Below, one piece after another: positions 1 to 5,433 of a stretch of 8,146 nucleotides of DNA (positions are counted from its first letter, which is position 1; the number at the start of each line of letters is the position of its first letter). The translations under genes and the position numbers were made by a program. This DNA comes from Thermodesulfovibrionales bacterium. GTDB taxonomy: Bacteria; Nitrospirota; Thermodesulfovibrionia; Thermodesulfovibrionales; UBA1546. Under the pieces are notes generated by a model. The model was given only the letters and a program-made list of their open reading frames with translations, made no database searches and was not told the origin of the DNA. The stretch spans positions 1 through 8,146 of the forward strand of contig CAKKPR010000255.1 in assembly GCA_919901705.1 (NCBI GenBank), in the 5' to 3' direction.

Positions 1-677
1 CCAATCCCTATTAATGTAAACATATTAAGATTGCGGGTCATAAGAGATTGCCAGCAGCGAACAAAAAACGGCCATCCGGCCCAGAGAACAACAGGCGTGG
101 TAAGGAAAAGTTCCATCCACTTCATTACTTCATGTGAGATTAAACTTTCAAGTGAAAGGCCCGGGATGAGGCCTCTCATTGCAATGAGAACCAGGGGTAT
201 TGTAAGAATCACTCCGGCCCAGAAGCGTCTTGTCATGTCAACAAGTTCAGGGTTTTCTTCCTCTCCGGAGACAGTCTTTGGTTCAAGTGCCATTCCGCAT
301 TTTGGACAAGCTCCGGGAGAATCACTGACAACTTCAGGATGCATCGGGCATGTCCATTCGGTTTTGGTCACAGTCAACAAAGGAACGAGAGGTTCAAGAG
401 CCATACCGCAGATCGGGCAAGCTCCGGGTTTATCCCGTATGATTTCAGGGTCCATCGGGCATGTATATTTTGTGACTTTATCAGTCTCCTTTGCCATCGG
501 CATCATCAACGAAAAAGATGGAACTGCCTTCTTGCCGATAAATGTCTCCGGATTTTTATCAAAATCCTCTTTGCACGGCTTCGAGCAGAAAAAATAGGTA
601 TTGCCTTTATATGTGGATGTTGCAACAGCATCTTTATCTTCTATTGTCATCTTGCATACAGGGTCTGTAACTTCCAT
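1..677 (-). CDS. Heavy-metal (probably Cu) translocating P-type ATPase, N-terminal part (cut by window edge)
   Basis: This is the first 225 residues of a P1B-type metal-exporting ATPase of the inner membrane; the rest lies left of the window. A YHS domain covers residues 5-47 (DPVCKM at 5-10, then YFFCSKPC at 28-35). Two heavy-metal-binding domains follow: YTCPMDPE at 71-78 with CPICGMALEP at 87-96, and WTCPMHPE at 108-115 with CPKCGMALEP at 124-133. Two hydrophobic segments come next (about 152-170 and 188-206), and the sequence ends in RNLNMFTLIGI, where P1B ATPases enter the third helix. The ATG at 677 has an AGGAGG (plus-strand 682-687) at good spacing. YHS plus CPMHPE modules are typical of CopA/CopB-like copper pumps, but the metal-selecting membrane CPC/CPH motif is outside the window, so copper is inferred. 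It lies 30 nt downstream of the SAP-like gene, probably in one transcript. Confidence 0.93.
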   Translation of the reverse strand, partial: MEVTDPVCKMTIEDKDAVATSTYKGNTYFFCSKPCKEDFDKNPETFIGKKAVPSFSLMMPMAKETDKVTKYTCPMDPEIIRDKPGACPICGMALEPLVPLLTVTKTEWTCPMHPEVVSDSPGACPKCGMALEPKTVSGEEENPELVDMTRRFWAGVILTIPLVLIAMRGLIPGLSLESLISHEVMKWMELFLTTPVVLWAGWPFFVRCWQSLMTRNLNMFTLIGI

Positions 678-681
678 CTCT

Positions 682-687
682 CCTCCT
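682..687 (-). promoter_or_regulatory. Shine-Dalgarno of the P-type ATPase
   Basis: AGGAGG on the minus strand lies 4 nt before the ATG at 677. It fixes the start of the ATPase and places the YHS domain at the very N-terminus. Confidence 0.8.
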
Positions 688-707
688 GACAAATTATCCT
701 TTAATTT

Positions 708-896
708 CTATGACAGCCCCAAACAGTCCTTTCGCCAGGTACAATTAATCTGGTCACAGTATCCGGAAGTTGCAGAACCAAAACAATCAAAATTACCCTC
801 TGCCCTCTGGATCGCCTGAATCAGTTCAGGTTTTTTCAGATTAGCCGCCTTAACGCCTTTCGCTTTTGCAATTGCTTTTATCTTTTCTATCTTCAT
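708..896 (-). CDS. Small SAP-like protein with a four-cysteine C-terminal tail
   Basis: This 62-residue protein has two parts. Residues 1-33 (MKIEKIKAIAKAKG, then LKKPELIQAIQRAEG) resemble the short helix-turn-helix of SAP or Rho-N-like nucleic-acid-binding domains. Residues 34-62 carry four cysteines, C38, C47, C52 and C58, in a C-x8-C-x4-C-x5-C pattern with CFGSA, GYCDQ and WRKDCL. From memory, similar SAP-annotated small proteins with this tail occur in delta-proteobacteria and Nitrospirota; their function is not established to my knowledge. The cysteines could bind zinc or another metal. I chose the ATG at 896 over one six codons upstream because GGAGGTG (plus-strand 901-907) sits just before it. 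The gene is 30 nt upstream of the metal ATPase and 134 nt downstream of moeB, with its own likely promoter at 964-972. Gene reality is well supported; function is unknown. Confidence 0.85.
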   Translation of the reverse strand: MKIEKIKAIAKAKGVKAANLKKPELIQAIQRAEGNFDCFGSATSGYCDQINCTWRKDCLGLS

Positions 897-963
897 TTCC
901 CACCTCCGTAACAAAATTAAAACGTATAATAATCATCTCACCTTTTCATTTGTTTGGCAAGGA

Positions 964-993
964 ATTATATCAAGCTGGCGCCGGAATGTTGAA
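964..993 (-). promoter_or_regulatory. Likely extended -10 promoter for the SAP-like gene and metal ATPase
   Basis: On the minus strand TGATATAAT (972 to 964) is a perfect extended -10 element (TGnTATAAT). The -35 is weak: TTCAAC at 993-988, 18 bp away, matching 3 of 6. Transcription would start near 957, giving a leader of about 60 nt before the ATG at 896. The promoter separates this pair from moeB, which ends at 1031. A second AT-rich -10-like TATTAT nearer the gene has no -35 that I can see. Confidence 0.5.
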
Positions 994-1030
994 TCTCAGG
1001 GCTGATTTTTTTAGAGGCAGATATTTTTAA

Positions 1031-1834
1031 TTACTGCACGGCACAGTAGCCGGCATCATAATCAAGAAGTTCCCTGATTGTCGGATTATCACCGCAGACA
1101 GGGCAATTGGGATTCTTGAGGACCTTAATACGCCTGAATGTTGTTTTTAAGGCATCGTATATCAAGAGGGTGTTCTTTAAAGGGTCACCCTTTCCAAGTA
1201 TCAGCTTTATAACTTCGATAGCCTGCAGCGAACCAACAACACCGGGAATAGCTCCAATCACACCTGCCTCCTGACACGAGGGGACAAGGCCCGGAGGCGG
1301 CATCTCTTCGAAGAGACACCTGTAGCAATGGCCTTCACCCGGGACAATTGTTGTAACATGGCCTTCAAATTTTAATATTGCGCCGCTTACCAAAGGCTTT
1401 TTTGCCATTACACATGCATCATTAACAAGGTATCTTGTCGGGAAATTATCACTGCCGTCAACTACAATATCGTAGTCTCTTATCAGGTCCAGAATATTAT
1501 CCTTTGAAATTCTCTCTTTAATGCCTATAACTCTGACATCCGGATTTAATGCCTCAAAGGTAGCCTTTGCAGAATCAATTTTATACATGCCAATAGTTTT
1601 AGTGCTGTGAGCTATCTGCCTTTGAAGATTGCTTAACTCAACCGAATCATTGTCTATAATCCCAAGGGTGCCGACACCCGCAGCAGTCAGATAATAGCCG
1701 ACAGGACATCCAAGGCCCCCTGCTCCGACAATGAATACCTTTGCACCGAGAAGCTTTCTCTGTCCCTTTCCACCCACCTCGGGGAGTATTATATGACGGC
1801 TATAGCGTTGTAATTGATCTTCTGTAAAATCCAC
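1031..1834 (-). CDS. moeB: MoeB/ThiF/HesA-family adenylyltransferase (E1-like sulfur-carrier activating enzyme)
   Basis: This is a full-length 267-residue E1-like enzyme of the MoeB/ThiF family. Such enzymes use ATP to adenylate the C-terminal Gly-Gly of a ubiquitin-fold sulfur carrier (MoaD, ThiS or a CysO-like protein) for molybdopterin, thiamine or cysteine synthesis. Visible features: N-terminal RYSRHIILPEVG (10-21), nucleotide-binding GAGGLG (37-42), DNDSVELSNLQRQ (61-73), and DGSDNFPTR (126-134), whose D129 matches the family's catalytic Asp. Two CxxC pairs, 170/173 and 244/247, form the structural zinc site. C187 in SCQEAGV sits where ThiF/MoeB have a conserved Cys. There is no rhodanese domain. 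It starts with GTG at 1834, 4 nt after the tusA stop, with AAAGGA inside the end of tusA, so the two genes are probably co-translated. Which carrier it serves (MoaD, ThiS or other) cannot be decided here; the moeB symbol is a family-level label. Confidence 0.9.
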   Translation of the reverse strand: MDFTEDQLQRYSRHIILPEVGGKGQRKLLGAKVFIVGAGGLGCPVGYYLTAAGVGTLGIIDNDSVELSNLQRQIAHSTKTIGMYKIDSAKATFEALNPDVRVIGIKERISKDNILDLIRDYDIVVDGSDNFPTRYLVNDACVMAKKPLVSGAILKFEGHVTTIVPGEGHCYRCLFEEMPPPGLVPSCQEAGVIGAIPGVVGSLQAIEVIKLILGKGDPLKNTLLIYDALKTTFRRIKVLKNPNCPVCGDNPTIRELLDYDAGYCAVQ

Positions 1835-1838
1835 TATT

Positions 1839-2087
1839 TTATTCCTTTTCTTTTCTTATGACCAACACCCAATCCGTATCATTAATCTTTTCAACCTTAA
1901 GGACCTTTTGGCCATGGTCTTCCATTGATTTGGGTATGCTCCTTGATGCCTCCTCGTAGTCAAGCAGTATCTCAATAACCTGCCCTATTTCCATATCCTC
2001 TACGGCAAGTTTCGCCTTTACAAACGTGTAAGGGCATACAAGGCCTTTTATATTAATTTTCCTGTCTGGTTTAATATCTTCTTCCAT
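1839..2087 (-). CDS. TusA-family sulfur-transfer protein
   Basis: This 82-residue protein has the TusA/SirA fold signature: INIKGLVCPYTFVKAK at 11-26, GQVIEILLDYEEASRSIPK at about 36-54, EDHGQKV at 57-63, and a final beta strand (WVLVIRKEKE). C18 is the expected persulfide-carrying cysteine. The usual CPxP motif is here CPYT, losing the second proline, a pattern I associate with the subgroup next to MoeB/ThiF genes. The C-terminus is not Gly-Gly, so it is not itself a normal substrate for the neighbouring E1 enzyme. It more likely delivers sulfur in the same relay. I prefer the ATG at 2087; a GTG one codon upstream (2090) is also possible. The ribosome site is weak (AGAGAG). A TATTAT -10-like element at plus-strand 2111-2116 could drive tusA-moeB, but its -35 is poor. 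Confidence 0.87.
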   Translation of the reverse strand: MEEDIKPDRKINIKGLVCPYTFVKAKLAVEDMEIGQVIEILLDYEEASRSIPKSMEDHGQKVLKVEKINDTDWVLVIRKEKE

Positions 2088-2224
2088 CACTTAGCTCTCT
2101 TTCTAAGTTTATAATATCCTGGCTGACAAAATCCACTTTTTAGCAAAAATTGATCATATAACAGGTTTTTACGGAGCATTTAAAAAATATATGGAGATTG
2201 CAAAATAAAAGGAAAGGATTGTAT

Positions 2225-2265
2225 CCAATAAAAACTAATGGCGGAGATTTCCACCTCCGCCATTA
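2225..2265 (-). terminator. Intrinsic terminator of the Lys-rich secreted protein gene
   Basis: Plus-strand 2236-2246 and 2255-2265 are perfectly complementary. They form an 11-bp stem (TAATGGCGGAG-type arm) with an 8-nt loop. On the minus strand the stem is followed by GTTTTTATT, a good U-tract, 13 nt or so past the stop at 2278. It should separate the Lys-rich gene from tusA-moeB. Confidence 0.85.
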
Positions 2266-2277
2266 ATAATTAACCGA

Positions 2278-2577
2278 TTAATAACCAGGAGCTTTTTTCT
2301 CTGCCGGCTTCTTCTCTGCTGCAGGCTTCTTCTCATCAGCCTTTTTCTCTGTTGCAGGCTTTTCTTCTGCTTTCTTATCTTTTTTCTTGGACTTCTTGTC
2401 TGCCTTCTTGTCTGCCTTCTTCTCCTCAGCCTTCTTCTCAGGGGTTGCATCTTTCTTTGCAGGCTCAGCCTTCTTCTCTCCTGCTGCTGCAGGAGCGGCC
2501 TTCTCTACTGCAAAAGATACCGCAGTAATTGCAAAAACAAAAAGAACTGCTACTACTAATGCTATAATTTTCTTCAT
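2278..2577 (-). CDS. Small secreted Lys/Ala/Glu-rich low-complexity protein
   Basis: This 99-residue protein starts with a clear Sec signal peptide: MKK, a hydrophobic core at 4-20, and a likely cleavage after SFA at 23. The mature part, about 76 residues, is almost entirely EKKA, ADKK and AEKK-type repeats. By my count it has about 27 Lys, 12 Glu and 5 Asp, with no Cys and no aromatic residue except the last Tyr. It should be strongly basic, disordered or helical, and periplasmic or extracellular. Its function is unknown; the composition could suit binding to polyanions such as cell-envelope polymers, but that is a guess. The start is well fixed by AAAGGAGGTGA (plus-strand 2585-2595). A perfect ribosome site plus a strong terminator suggests a well-expressed, single-gene transcript. 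Because the repeats are low complexity, homology calls will be unreliable. Confidence 0.8.
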   Translation of the reverse strand: MKKIIALVVAVLFVFAITAVSFAVEKAAPAAAGEKKAEPAKKDATPEKKAEEKKADKKADKKSKKKDKKAEEKPATEKKADEKKPAAEKKPAEKKAPGY

Positions 2578-2584
2578 TATTGAT

Positions 2585-2595
2585 TCACCTCCTTT
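2585..2595 (-). promoter_or_regulatory. Near-perfect Shine-Dalgarno of the Lys-rich protein gene
   Basis: AAAGGAGGTGA on the minus strand is fully complementary to the 16S anti-SD core, 7 nt before the ATG at 2577. Further upstream, minus-strand TATACT (within plus-strand 2610-2620) could be a -10 box, but its -35 match is poor. Confidence 0.8.
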
Positions 2596-2720
2596 CTTTT
2601 AACGAGCTATTCAGTATACAAAAATCACGCCACCCTAACTGCCCTATTTTAAAGCCTTTTACCTGCCAGAATATCCTTAAAACAGGAACCATACCCTCTT
2701 TCAGGAAGGTTTCTCCTGAT

Positions 2721-2990
2721 TTAATACGGTATTACCGCATCATATCCTGTTAAGGCACGGGCGATCTCTTCATTAGTCTTCTGCTCAAACTTGTTCTCAG
2801 GATTATTAGAAAATATCTTGACATCCAGGTCGCCAAGCATTTCCACATTAGGGTCAATACTTTCACTGGATTCGAGTTTTTTGTCCATGAGGAATACATT
2901 CACCTCATCATCGGCAAGTGTCAGGCCGACTGCCATTCTGAATCCCTCAACCTGATTGTCTTTTATAAACACTGCAACCTTCTTTACCAT
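2721..2990 (-). CDS. DsrE-like (DsrE/F/TusBCD superfamily) small protein, cysteine-free
   Basis: This 89-residue protein begins MVKKVAVFIKD, has GFRMAVGLTLADDEVNVFLMDKKL at 17-39 (split here as GFRMAVGL and DEVNVFLMD), and ends TGYDAVIPY. The layout is beta strand, helix starting near EGFRMA, beta strand VNVFLMD, linker, then EEIARALTGYDAVIPY. This resembles the DsrE/DsrF-like alpha/beta fold, though it is shorter than the usual 110-120 residues. It has no cysteine, so it cannot carry a persulfide as TusD/DsrE do; a structural or partner role like TusC/TusB is more likely. The ATG at 2990 has GGAGGG (just past 2995) at good spacing. Its neighbourhood includes tusA and moeB, 600-900 bp downstream on the same strand, but the Lys-rich gene and a terminator lie between. 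Family assignment is moderate; the gene itself is firm. Confidence 0.65.
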   Translation of the reverse strand: MVKKVAVFIKDNQVEGFRMAVGLTLADDEVNVFLMDKKLESSESIDPNVEMLGDLDVKIFSNNPENKFEQKTNEEIARALTGYDAVIPY

Positions 2991-3103
2991 CTTACCCTCC
3001 GATATATATATTTTTGGGTGCTTTCAACTGCACCTAAACCAAAATTAAGCGTCCTTTTTTTAGCATAAAAAACAATAAATAGTCAAGAATAATTATCATT
3101 TAT

Positions 3104-3805
3104 TTATGCAGACGCCTTTATCTTCACCAATGCCTCTTTTGCTGCAATGGTCTCTGCCTCTTTTTTGCTTCTGCCCATGCCCCTGCCGAATTTACCGCCT
3201 TTGATAAAAACATCGATTGTAAACATTTTCTTATGCTCTTCGCCTTCCTGTTTTACCATTTTATATTGAGGCAGGACACCAAATTTTATCTGACTTTCTT
3301 CCTGAAGGTCTGTCTTGAAATCAAAAAACTGTTCAGATGATGTTGCTGCATCAATTTTATCTGTTAAAAGCCGCAGTATTACATCCCTTGCACTTTCATA
3401 ACCTCCGTCAAAATATATCGCGCCAAATACAGCCTCCATCGCATCCGCAAGGATGGATTTTTTCCCCCTTCCGCCTGTTTCTTCCTCGCCCTTCCCAAGC
3501 CTCAGATACTTCCCGAGCGATATATCGGCTGCAATATCAGACAGGACAGACTCTTTAACAAGATACGATTTTATCTTCGACATTGTTGATTCAGGGTAAT
3601 TTTTATCAGATTTAAAAAGAAATTCCACAACGACAAGGCCGAGGACAGAATCTCCGAGAAACTCAAGCCGCTCATTATATAAAAGGGCTTTCACAGGATT
3701 TTCGTGATGAAACGACGTATGTGTAATGGCCTCTGAAAGAAGGCCTTTATTCCTGAAATAATATCTGAGAGCGCCTTCCAGACCTGTAATATCTTGCTTT
3801 GACAT
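3104..3805 (-). CDS. rnc: Ribonuclease III
   Basis: This 233-residue endonuclease cleaves double-stranded RNA, processing rRNA precursors and structured mRNAs. The catalytic domain spans about 8-155, with the signature NERLEFLGD at 44-52. Expected Mg-binding acids are present: E45, E48, D52, and D121/E124 in LADAMEAVFGAIYFDGG. A dsRNA-binding domain covers about 163-231 (DFKTDLQEESQ to KKEAETIAAKEALVKI). I chose the ATG at 3805 over upstream ATGs at 3841 and 3832 because MSKQDITGLEGAL gives the family's usual N-terminus. The upstream ones would also lie on top of the promoter at 3814-3841. No Shine-Dalgarno is visible before 3805. It is transcribed away from yggS. Bacterial rnc often lies with acpP/fabF or era, neither of which is here. 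Confidence 0.96.
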   Translation of the reverse strand: MSKQDITGLEGALRYYFRNKGLLSEAITHTSFHHENPVKALLYNERLEFLGDSVLGLVVVEFLFKSDKNYPESTMSKIKSYLVKESVLSDIAADISLGKYLRLGKGEEETGGRGKKSILADAMEAVFGAIYFDGGYESARDVILRLLTDKIDAATSSEQFFDFKTDLQEESQIKFGVLPQYKMVKQEGEEHKKMFTIDVFIKGGKFGRGMGRSKKEAETIAAKEALVKIKASA

Positions 3806-3812
3806 CGTCAAA
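3798..3812. repeat. Perfect inverted repeat centred on the rnc start codon
   Basis: TTTGAC and GTCAAA arms of 6 bp flank a 3-nt centre; the rnc ATG (3803-3805, minus) straddles the centre and right arm. It could be a DNA operator between the divergent genes or, in the rnc mRNA, a small hairpin presenting the start codon. A related TGTCAA also sits in the rnc -35 box (3836-3841). Chance occurrence cannot be excluded. Confidence 0.45.
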
Positions 3813-3818
3813 TATAAT
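3813..3818 (+). promoter_or_regulatory. Possible -10 box of the yggS-hisS operon
   Basis: A perfect TATAAT on the plus strand overlaps the rnc -10 on the other strand, shifted by one base. No good -35 is found at 16-18 bp; the TTGACA at 3799-3804 is only 8 bp away. A start near 3825 would give a leader of about 50 nt. If real, polymerase could not use both promoters at once. Confidence 0.35.
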
Positions 3819-3841
3819 ACACTTGTAAGCATTAATGTCAA
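3814..3841 (-). promoter_or_regulatory. Sigma-70-type promoter of rnc
   Basis: On the minus strand TTGACA (3841-3836) is a perfect -35. After 16 bp comes TATTAT (3819-3814), a 5 of 6 match to the -10. Transcription should start about 7 nt later, near 3806-3808, only 1-3 nt before the rnc ATG at 3805. The message may therefore be leaderless, consistent with the missing Shine-Dalgarno. Confidence 0.7.
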
Positions 3842-3876
3842 CCCCGTTAGAAGGTTTGGACGGGGACGGGGTCACT

Positions 3877-4578
3877 ATGACTGATACGGCTTTTCTTGAA
3901 AACATCAGCAGCATATATAAAAAAATGTCGCATGCTGCAATGAGGGCAGGAAGAAATCCTGAAGATATCAAACTCATTGCTGTAACAAAGACCGTGAGCA
4001 TTGAAAGGGTCAAACAGGCAGTGGATGCAGGCTTGAGGATATTTGGAGAAAGCCGGGTGCAGGAAGCTCAAAAGAAAGTTATGAGCAATGAGCTAAGGGC
4101 CATGAGCGAAAGTCTCAGTTGGCACTTGATAGGGCACTTGCAGAAGAACAAGGCAAAGGCAGCTGTTGAGCTGTTTGATTTGATTCACTCTGTTGATTCA
4201 GTAGAGCTGGCAGAAGCCATTAATAAATATGCTGAAAAGCTTGGCAAGACACAGGAAATTCTTATTCAAGTAAAACTTTCAATGGAGACTGCTAAACATG
4301 GTATTTTAAAAGATAATCTTATTAGCTTGCTTGATGGGATTAAGAAGATGGAACACCTGGAAGTAAAAGGGCTGATGACGATACCGCCATACTTTGATGA
4401 GCCTGGAATGGCAAGGCCTTATTTTAAGGAAACAAGGAGGCTCAGGGACGAGGCAGAGATGAACGGGTTTAAGCTTCCGGAATTATCCATGGGAATGACA
4501 AATGATTTTGAAGTTGCAATAGAGGAAGGGGCAACAATGGTAAGAATAGGGACTGCAATATTTGGAGACAGGACATAG
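3877..4578 (+). CDS. yggS: YggS/PROSC-family PLP homeostasis protein
   Basis: This 233-residue protein binds pyridoxal 5'-phosphate in a TIM-barrel fold and helps control free PLP; it has no known catalytic activity. K38 in LIAVTKT is the PLP lysine. Other family motifs are FGESRVQE (53-60, where FGEN is usual), WHLIGHLQKNK (about 81-91), GLMTIPP, and a C-terminal GATMVRIGTAIFG. I chose the ATG at 3877 because MTDTAFLENISSIYKKM gives the standard N-terminus. An in-frame ATG at 3835 has no ribosome site and overlaps the rnc promoter. GGGG-rich sequence just before 3877 is a weak ribosome site. It leads the yggS-proC-yggT-divIVA-hisS operon; yggS next to proC is a widely conserved pairing. Residues around 69-81 are encoded partly by a heptamer repeat (see 4081-4108). 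Confidence 0.95.
   Translation: MTDTAFLENISSIYKKMSHAAMRAGRNPEDIKLIAVTKTVSIERVKQAVDAGLRIFGESRVQEAQKKVMSNELRAMSESLSWHLIGHLQKNKAKAAVELFDLIHSVDSVELAEAINKYAEKLGKTQEILIQVKLSMETAKHGILKDNLISLLDGIKKMEHLEVKGLMTIPPYFDEPGMARPYFKETRRLRDEAEMNGFKLPELSMGMTNDFEVAIEEGATMVRIGTAIFGDRT
4081..4108 (+). repeat. Degenerate heptanucleotide tandem repeat inside yggS
   Basis: ATGAGC recurs at 4081, 4088 and 4102, in 7-bp phase, with a degenerate unit (AAGGGCC) filling 4095-4101. In frame it reads MSNELRAMSES. Unit size and AGC core match the repeat in proC at 4654-4684. Confidence 0.6.
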
Positions 4579-4596
4579 AATGAATTGGAGGTTTTC

Positions 4597-5433
4597 ATGA
4601 TTGGTTTCATCGGCGGCGGGAACATGGCAGAGGCTCTGATAAAAGGGATTGTAAGCGGTCAGCAATCAGCGGTCAGCAATCAGCAAAAGAAAATCTTTGT
4701 TTCAGAGCCCAGGGAAGAGAGAAGACAATACCTTGAAGAGACATACGGTGTAAAGACCACAGATAAAAATACTGATGTGGTTTCAGCCTCTGATATCATA
4801 ATCCTGGCTGTAAAGCCCCAGAACATGGAACAGGCGCTTGATAACATAAAAGACAGTGTAACCGAAGACAAGACAGTGGTGTCAATAGCCGCAGGGATAA
4901 CGCTTTCATATCTACAATCAAGGCTAAAGACCAAGAAACTGATACGCGTTATGCCTAACACCCCTGCCCTTGTTCAGGAAGGCATGTCTGTCATGTCCTT
5001 ATGCGAATGCTTCCCTGATAAAGATATTGCCCCTGTCAGGGAAATACTCATGTCAATCGGCAAGGTGCTTGTTATGCCTGAAAAATATATGAATGCAGTG
5101 ACTGCATTATCAGGAAGCGGCCCGGCCTTCATAGCATTCTTTGCAGAGGCAATGATAGAAGCCGGGATAAAATCAGGCCTCAGCAGGGGCCATGCTGCTG
5201 AACTCGTTGTCCAGACATTATTAGGCACCGCAAAAATCCTTGACACAGGTCTGTCACCTGATGAGCTCAGGGAGATGGTGACATCGCCCGGGGGCACAAC
5301 AGCAGCAGGCCTAAAGGTATTTAACGAAAAAGGCCTCACGGATATAGTTATAACTGCAATGGAAGCAGCTATAAAAAGGGCGGAAGAATTAGGTCAAGGA
5401 CTCGTCGGAGACTCTACGAGGAGGAGAGAATAG
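4597..5433 (+). CDS. proC: Pyrroline-5-carboxylate reductase
   Basis: This 278-residue cytosolic enzyme reduces 1-pyrroline-5-carboxylate to proline with NAD(P)H, the last step of proline synthesis. The Rossmann motif GFIGGGNMAEALIKG is at 3-17, followed by AVKPQ (71-75), RVMPNTPA (117-124), and the P5CR signature from ALSGSGPAFIAFFAEA (170-185) through REMVTSPGGTTAAGL (225-239). The ATG at 4597 is preferred over a TTG at 4585 because GGAGGT (4587-4592) precedes it. Residues 20-30 (SGQQSAVSNQQ) come from a heptamer repeat and lengthen the loop after the first helix compared with what I expect of the family. It follows yggS by 18 nt and its stop overlaps the yggT start by one base. Confidence 0.96.
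   Translation: MIGFIGGGNMAEALIKGIVSGQQSAVSNQQKKIFVSEPREERRQYLEETYGVKTTDKNTDVVSASDIIILAVKPQNMEQALDNIKDSVTEDKTVVSIAAGITLSYLQSRLKTKKLIRVMPNTPALVQEGMSVMSLCECFPDKDIAPVREILMSIGKVLVMPEKYMNAVTALSGSGPAFIAFFAEAMIEAGIKSGLSRGHAAELVVQTLLGTAKILDTGLSPDELREMVTSPGGTTAAGLKVFNEKGLTDIVITAMEAAIKRAEELGQGLVGDSTRRRE
4654..4684 (+). repeat. Alternating heptamer repeat inside proC
   Basis: Heptamers AGCGGTC and AGCAATC alternate twice, then AGC: four units, equal to two perfect copies of a 14-bp GGTCAGCAATCAGC-type block (4657-4670, 4671-4684). It is read in frame as SGQQSAVSNQQ. Similar translated stretches recur, from memory, in environmental bacterial genomes. Confidence 0.8.

Noticed and set aside
31..597. Long plus-strand open frame across the left edge
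   Set aside because: It lies antisense to the metal ATPase; the minus frame carries YHS and CPMHPE motifs and a good ribosome site.
997..1012. TCAG/CTGA followed by a T run as a plus-strand terminator
   Set aside because: The stem is 4 bp with a 2-nt loop, and no plus-strand gene ends here.
2235..2450. Arg/Gln-rich minus-strand open frame
   Set aside because: It is an out-of-frame reading of the Lys-rich repeats and has no ribosome site of its own.
2387..2602. Plus-strand Ala/Phe/Ser-rich open frame resembling a membrane protein
   Set aside because: It is the complement of the Lys/Ala repeat gene; the hydrophobic look is a by-product of complementing lysine codons.
2701..2719. TCAGGA/TCCTGA hairpin after the DsrE-like gene as a terminator
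   Set aside because: Only a 6-bp stem and no U-tract follows on the minus strand.
3055..3086. TTGACT-led promoter for the DsrE-like gene (minus strand)
   Set aside because: The -35 is good but no acceptable -10 lies 16-18 bp away; the TATGCT nearby is only 13 bp off.
3071..3106. AATAAAT/ATTTATT inverted repeat downstream of rnc as a terminator
   Set aside because: The arms are short and purely A/T; AT-rich intergenic sequence explains it.
3806..3841. Longer RNase III start at 3841 or 3832
   Set aside because: No ribosome site, it would add residues absent from the family, and it overlaps a near-consensus promoter.
3835..3876. Upstream yggS start at 3835
   Set aside because: No ribosome site, and MTDTAFLENISSIY from 3877 matches the usual YggS N-terminus.
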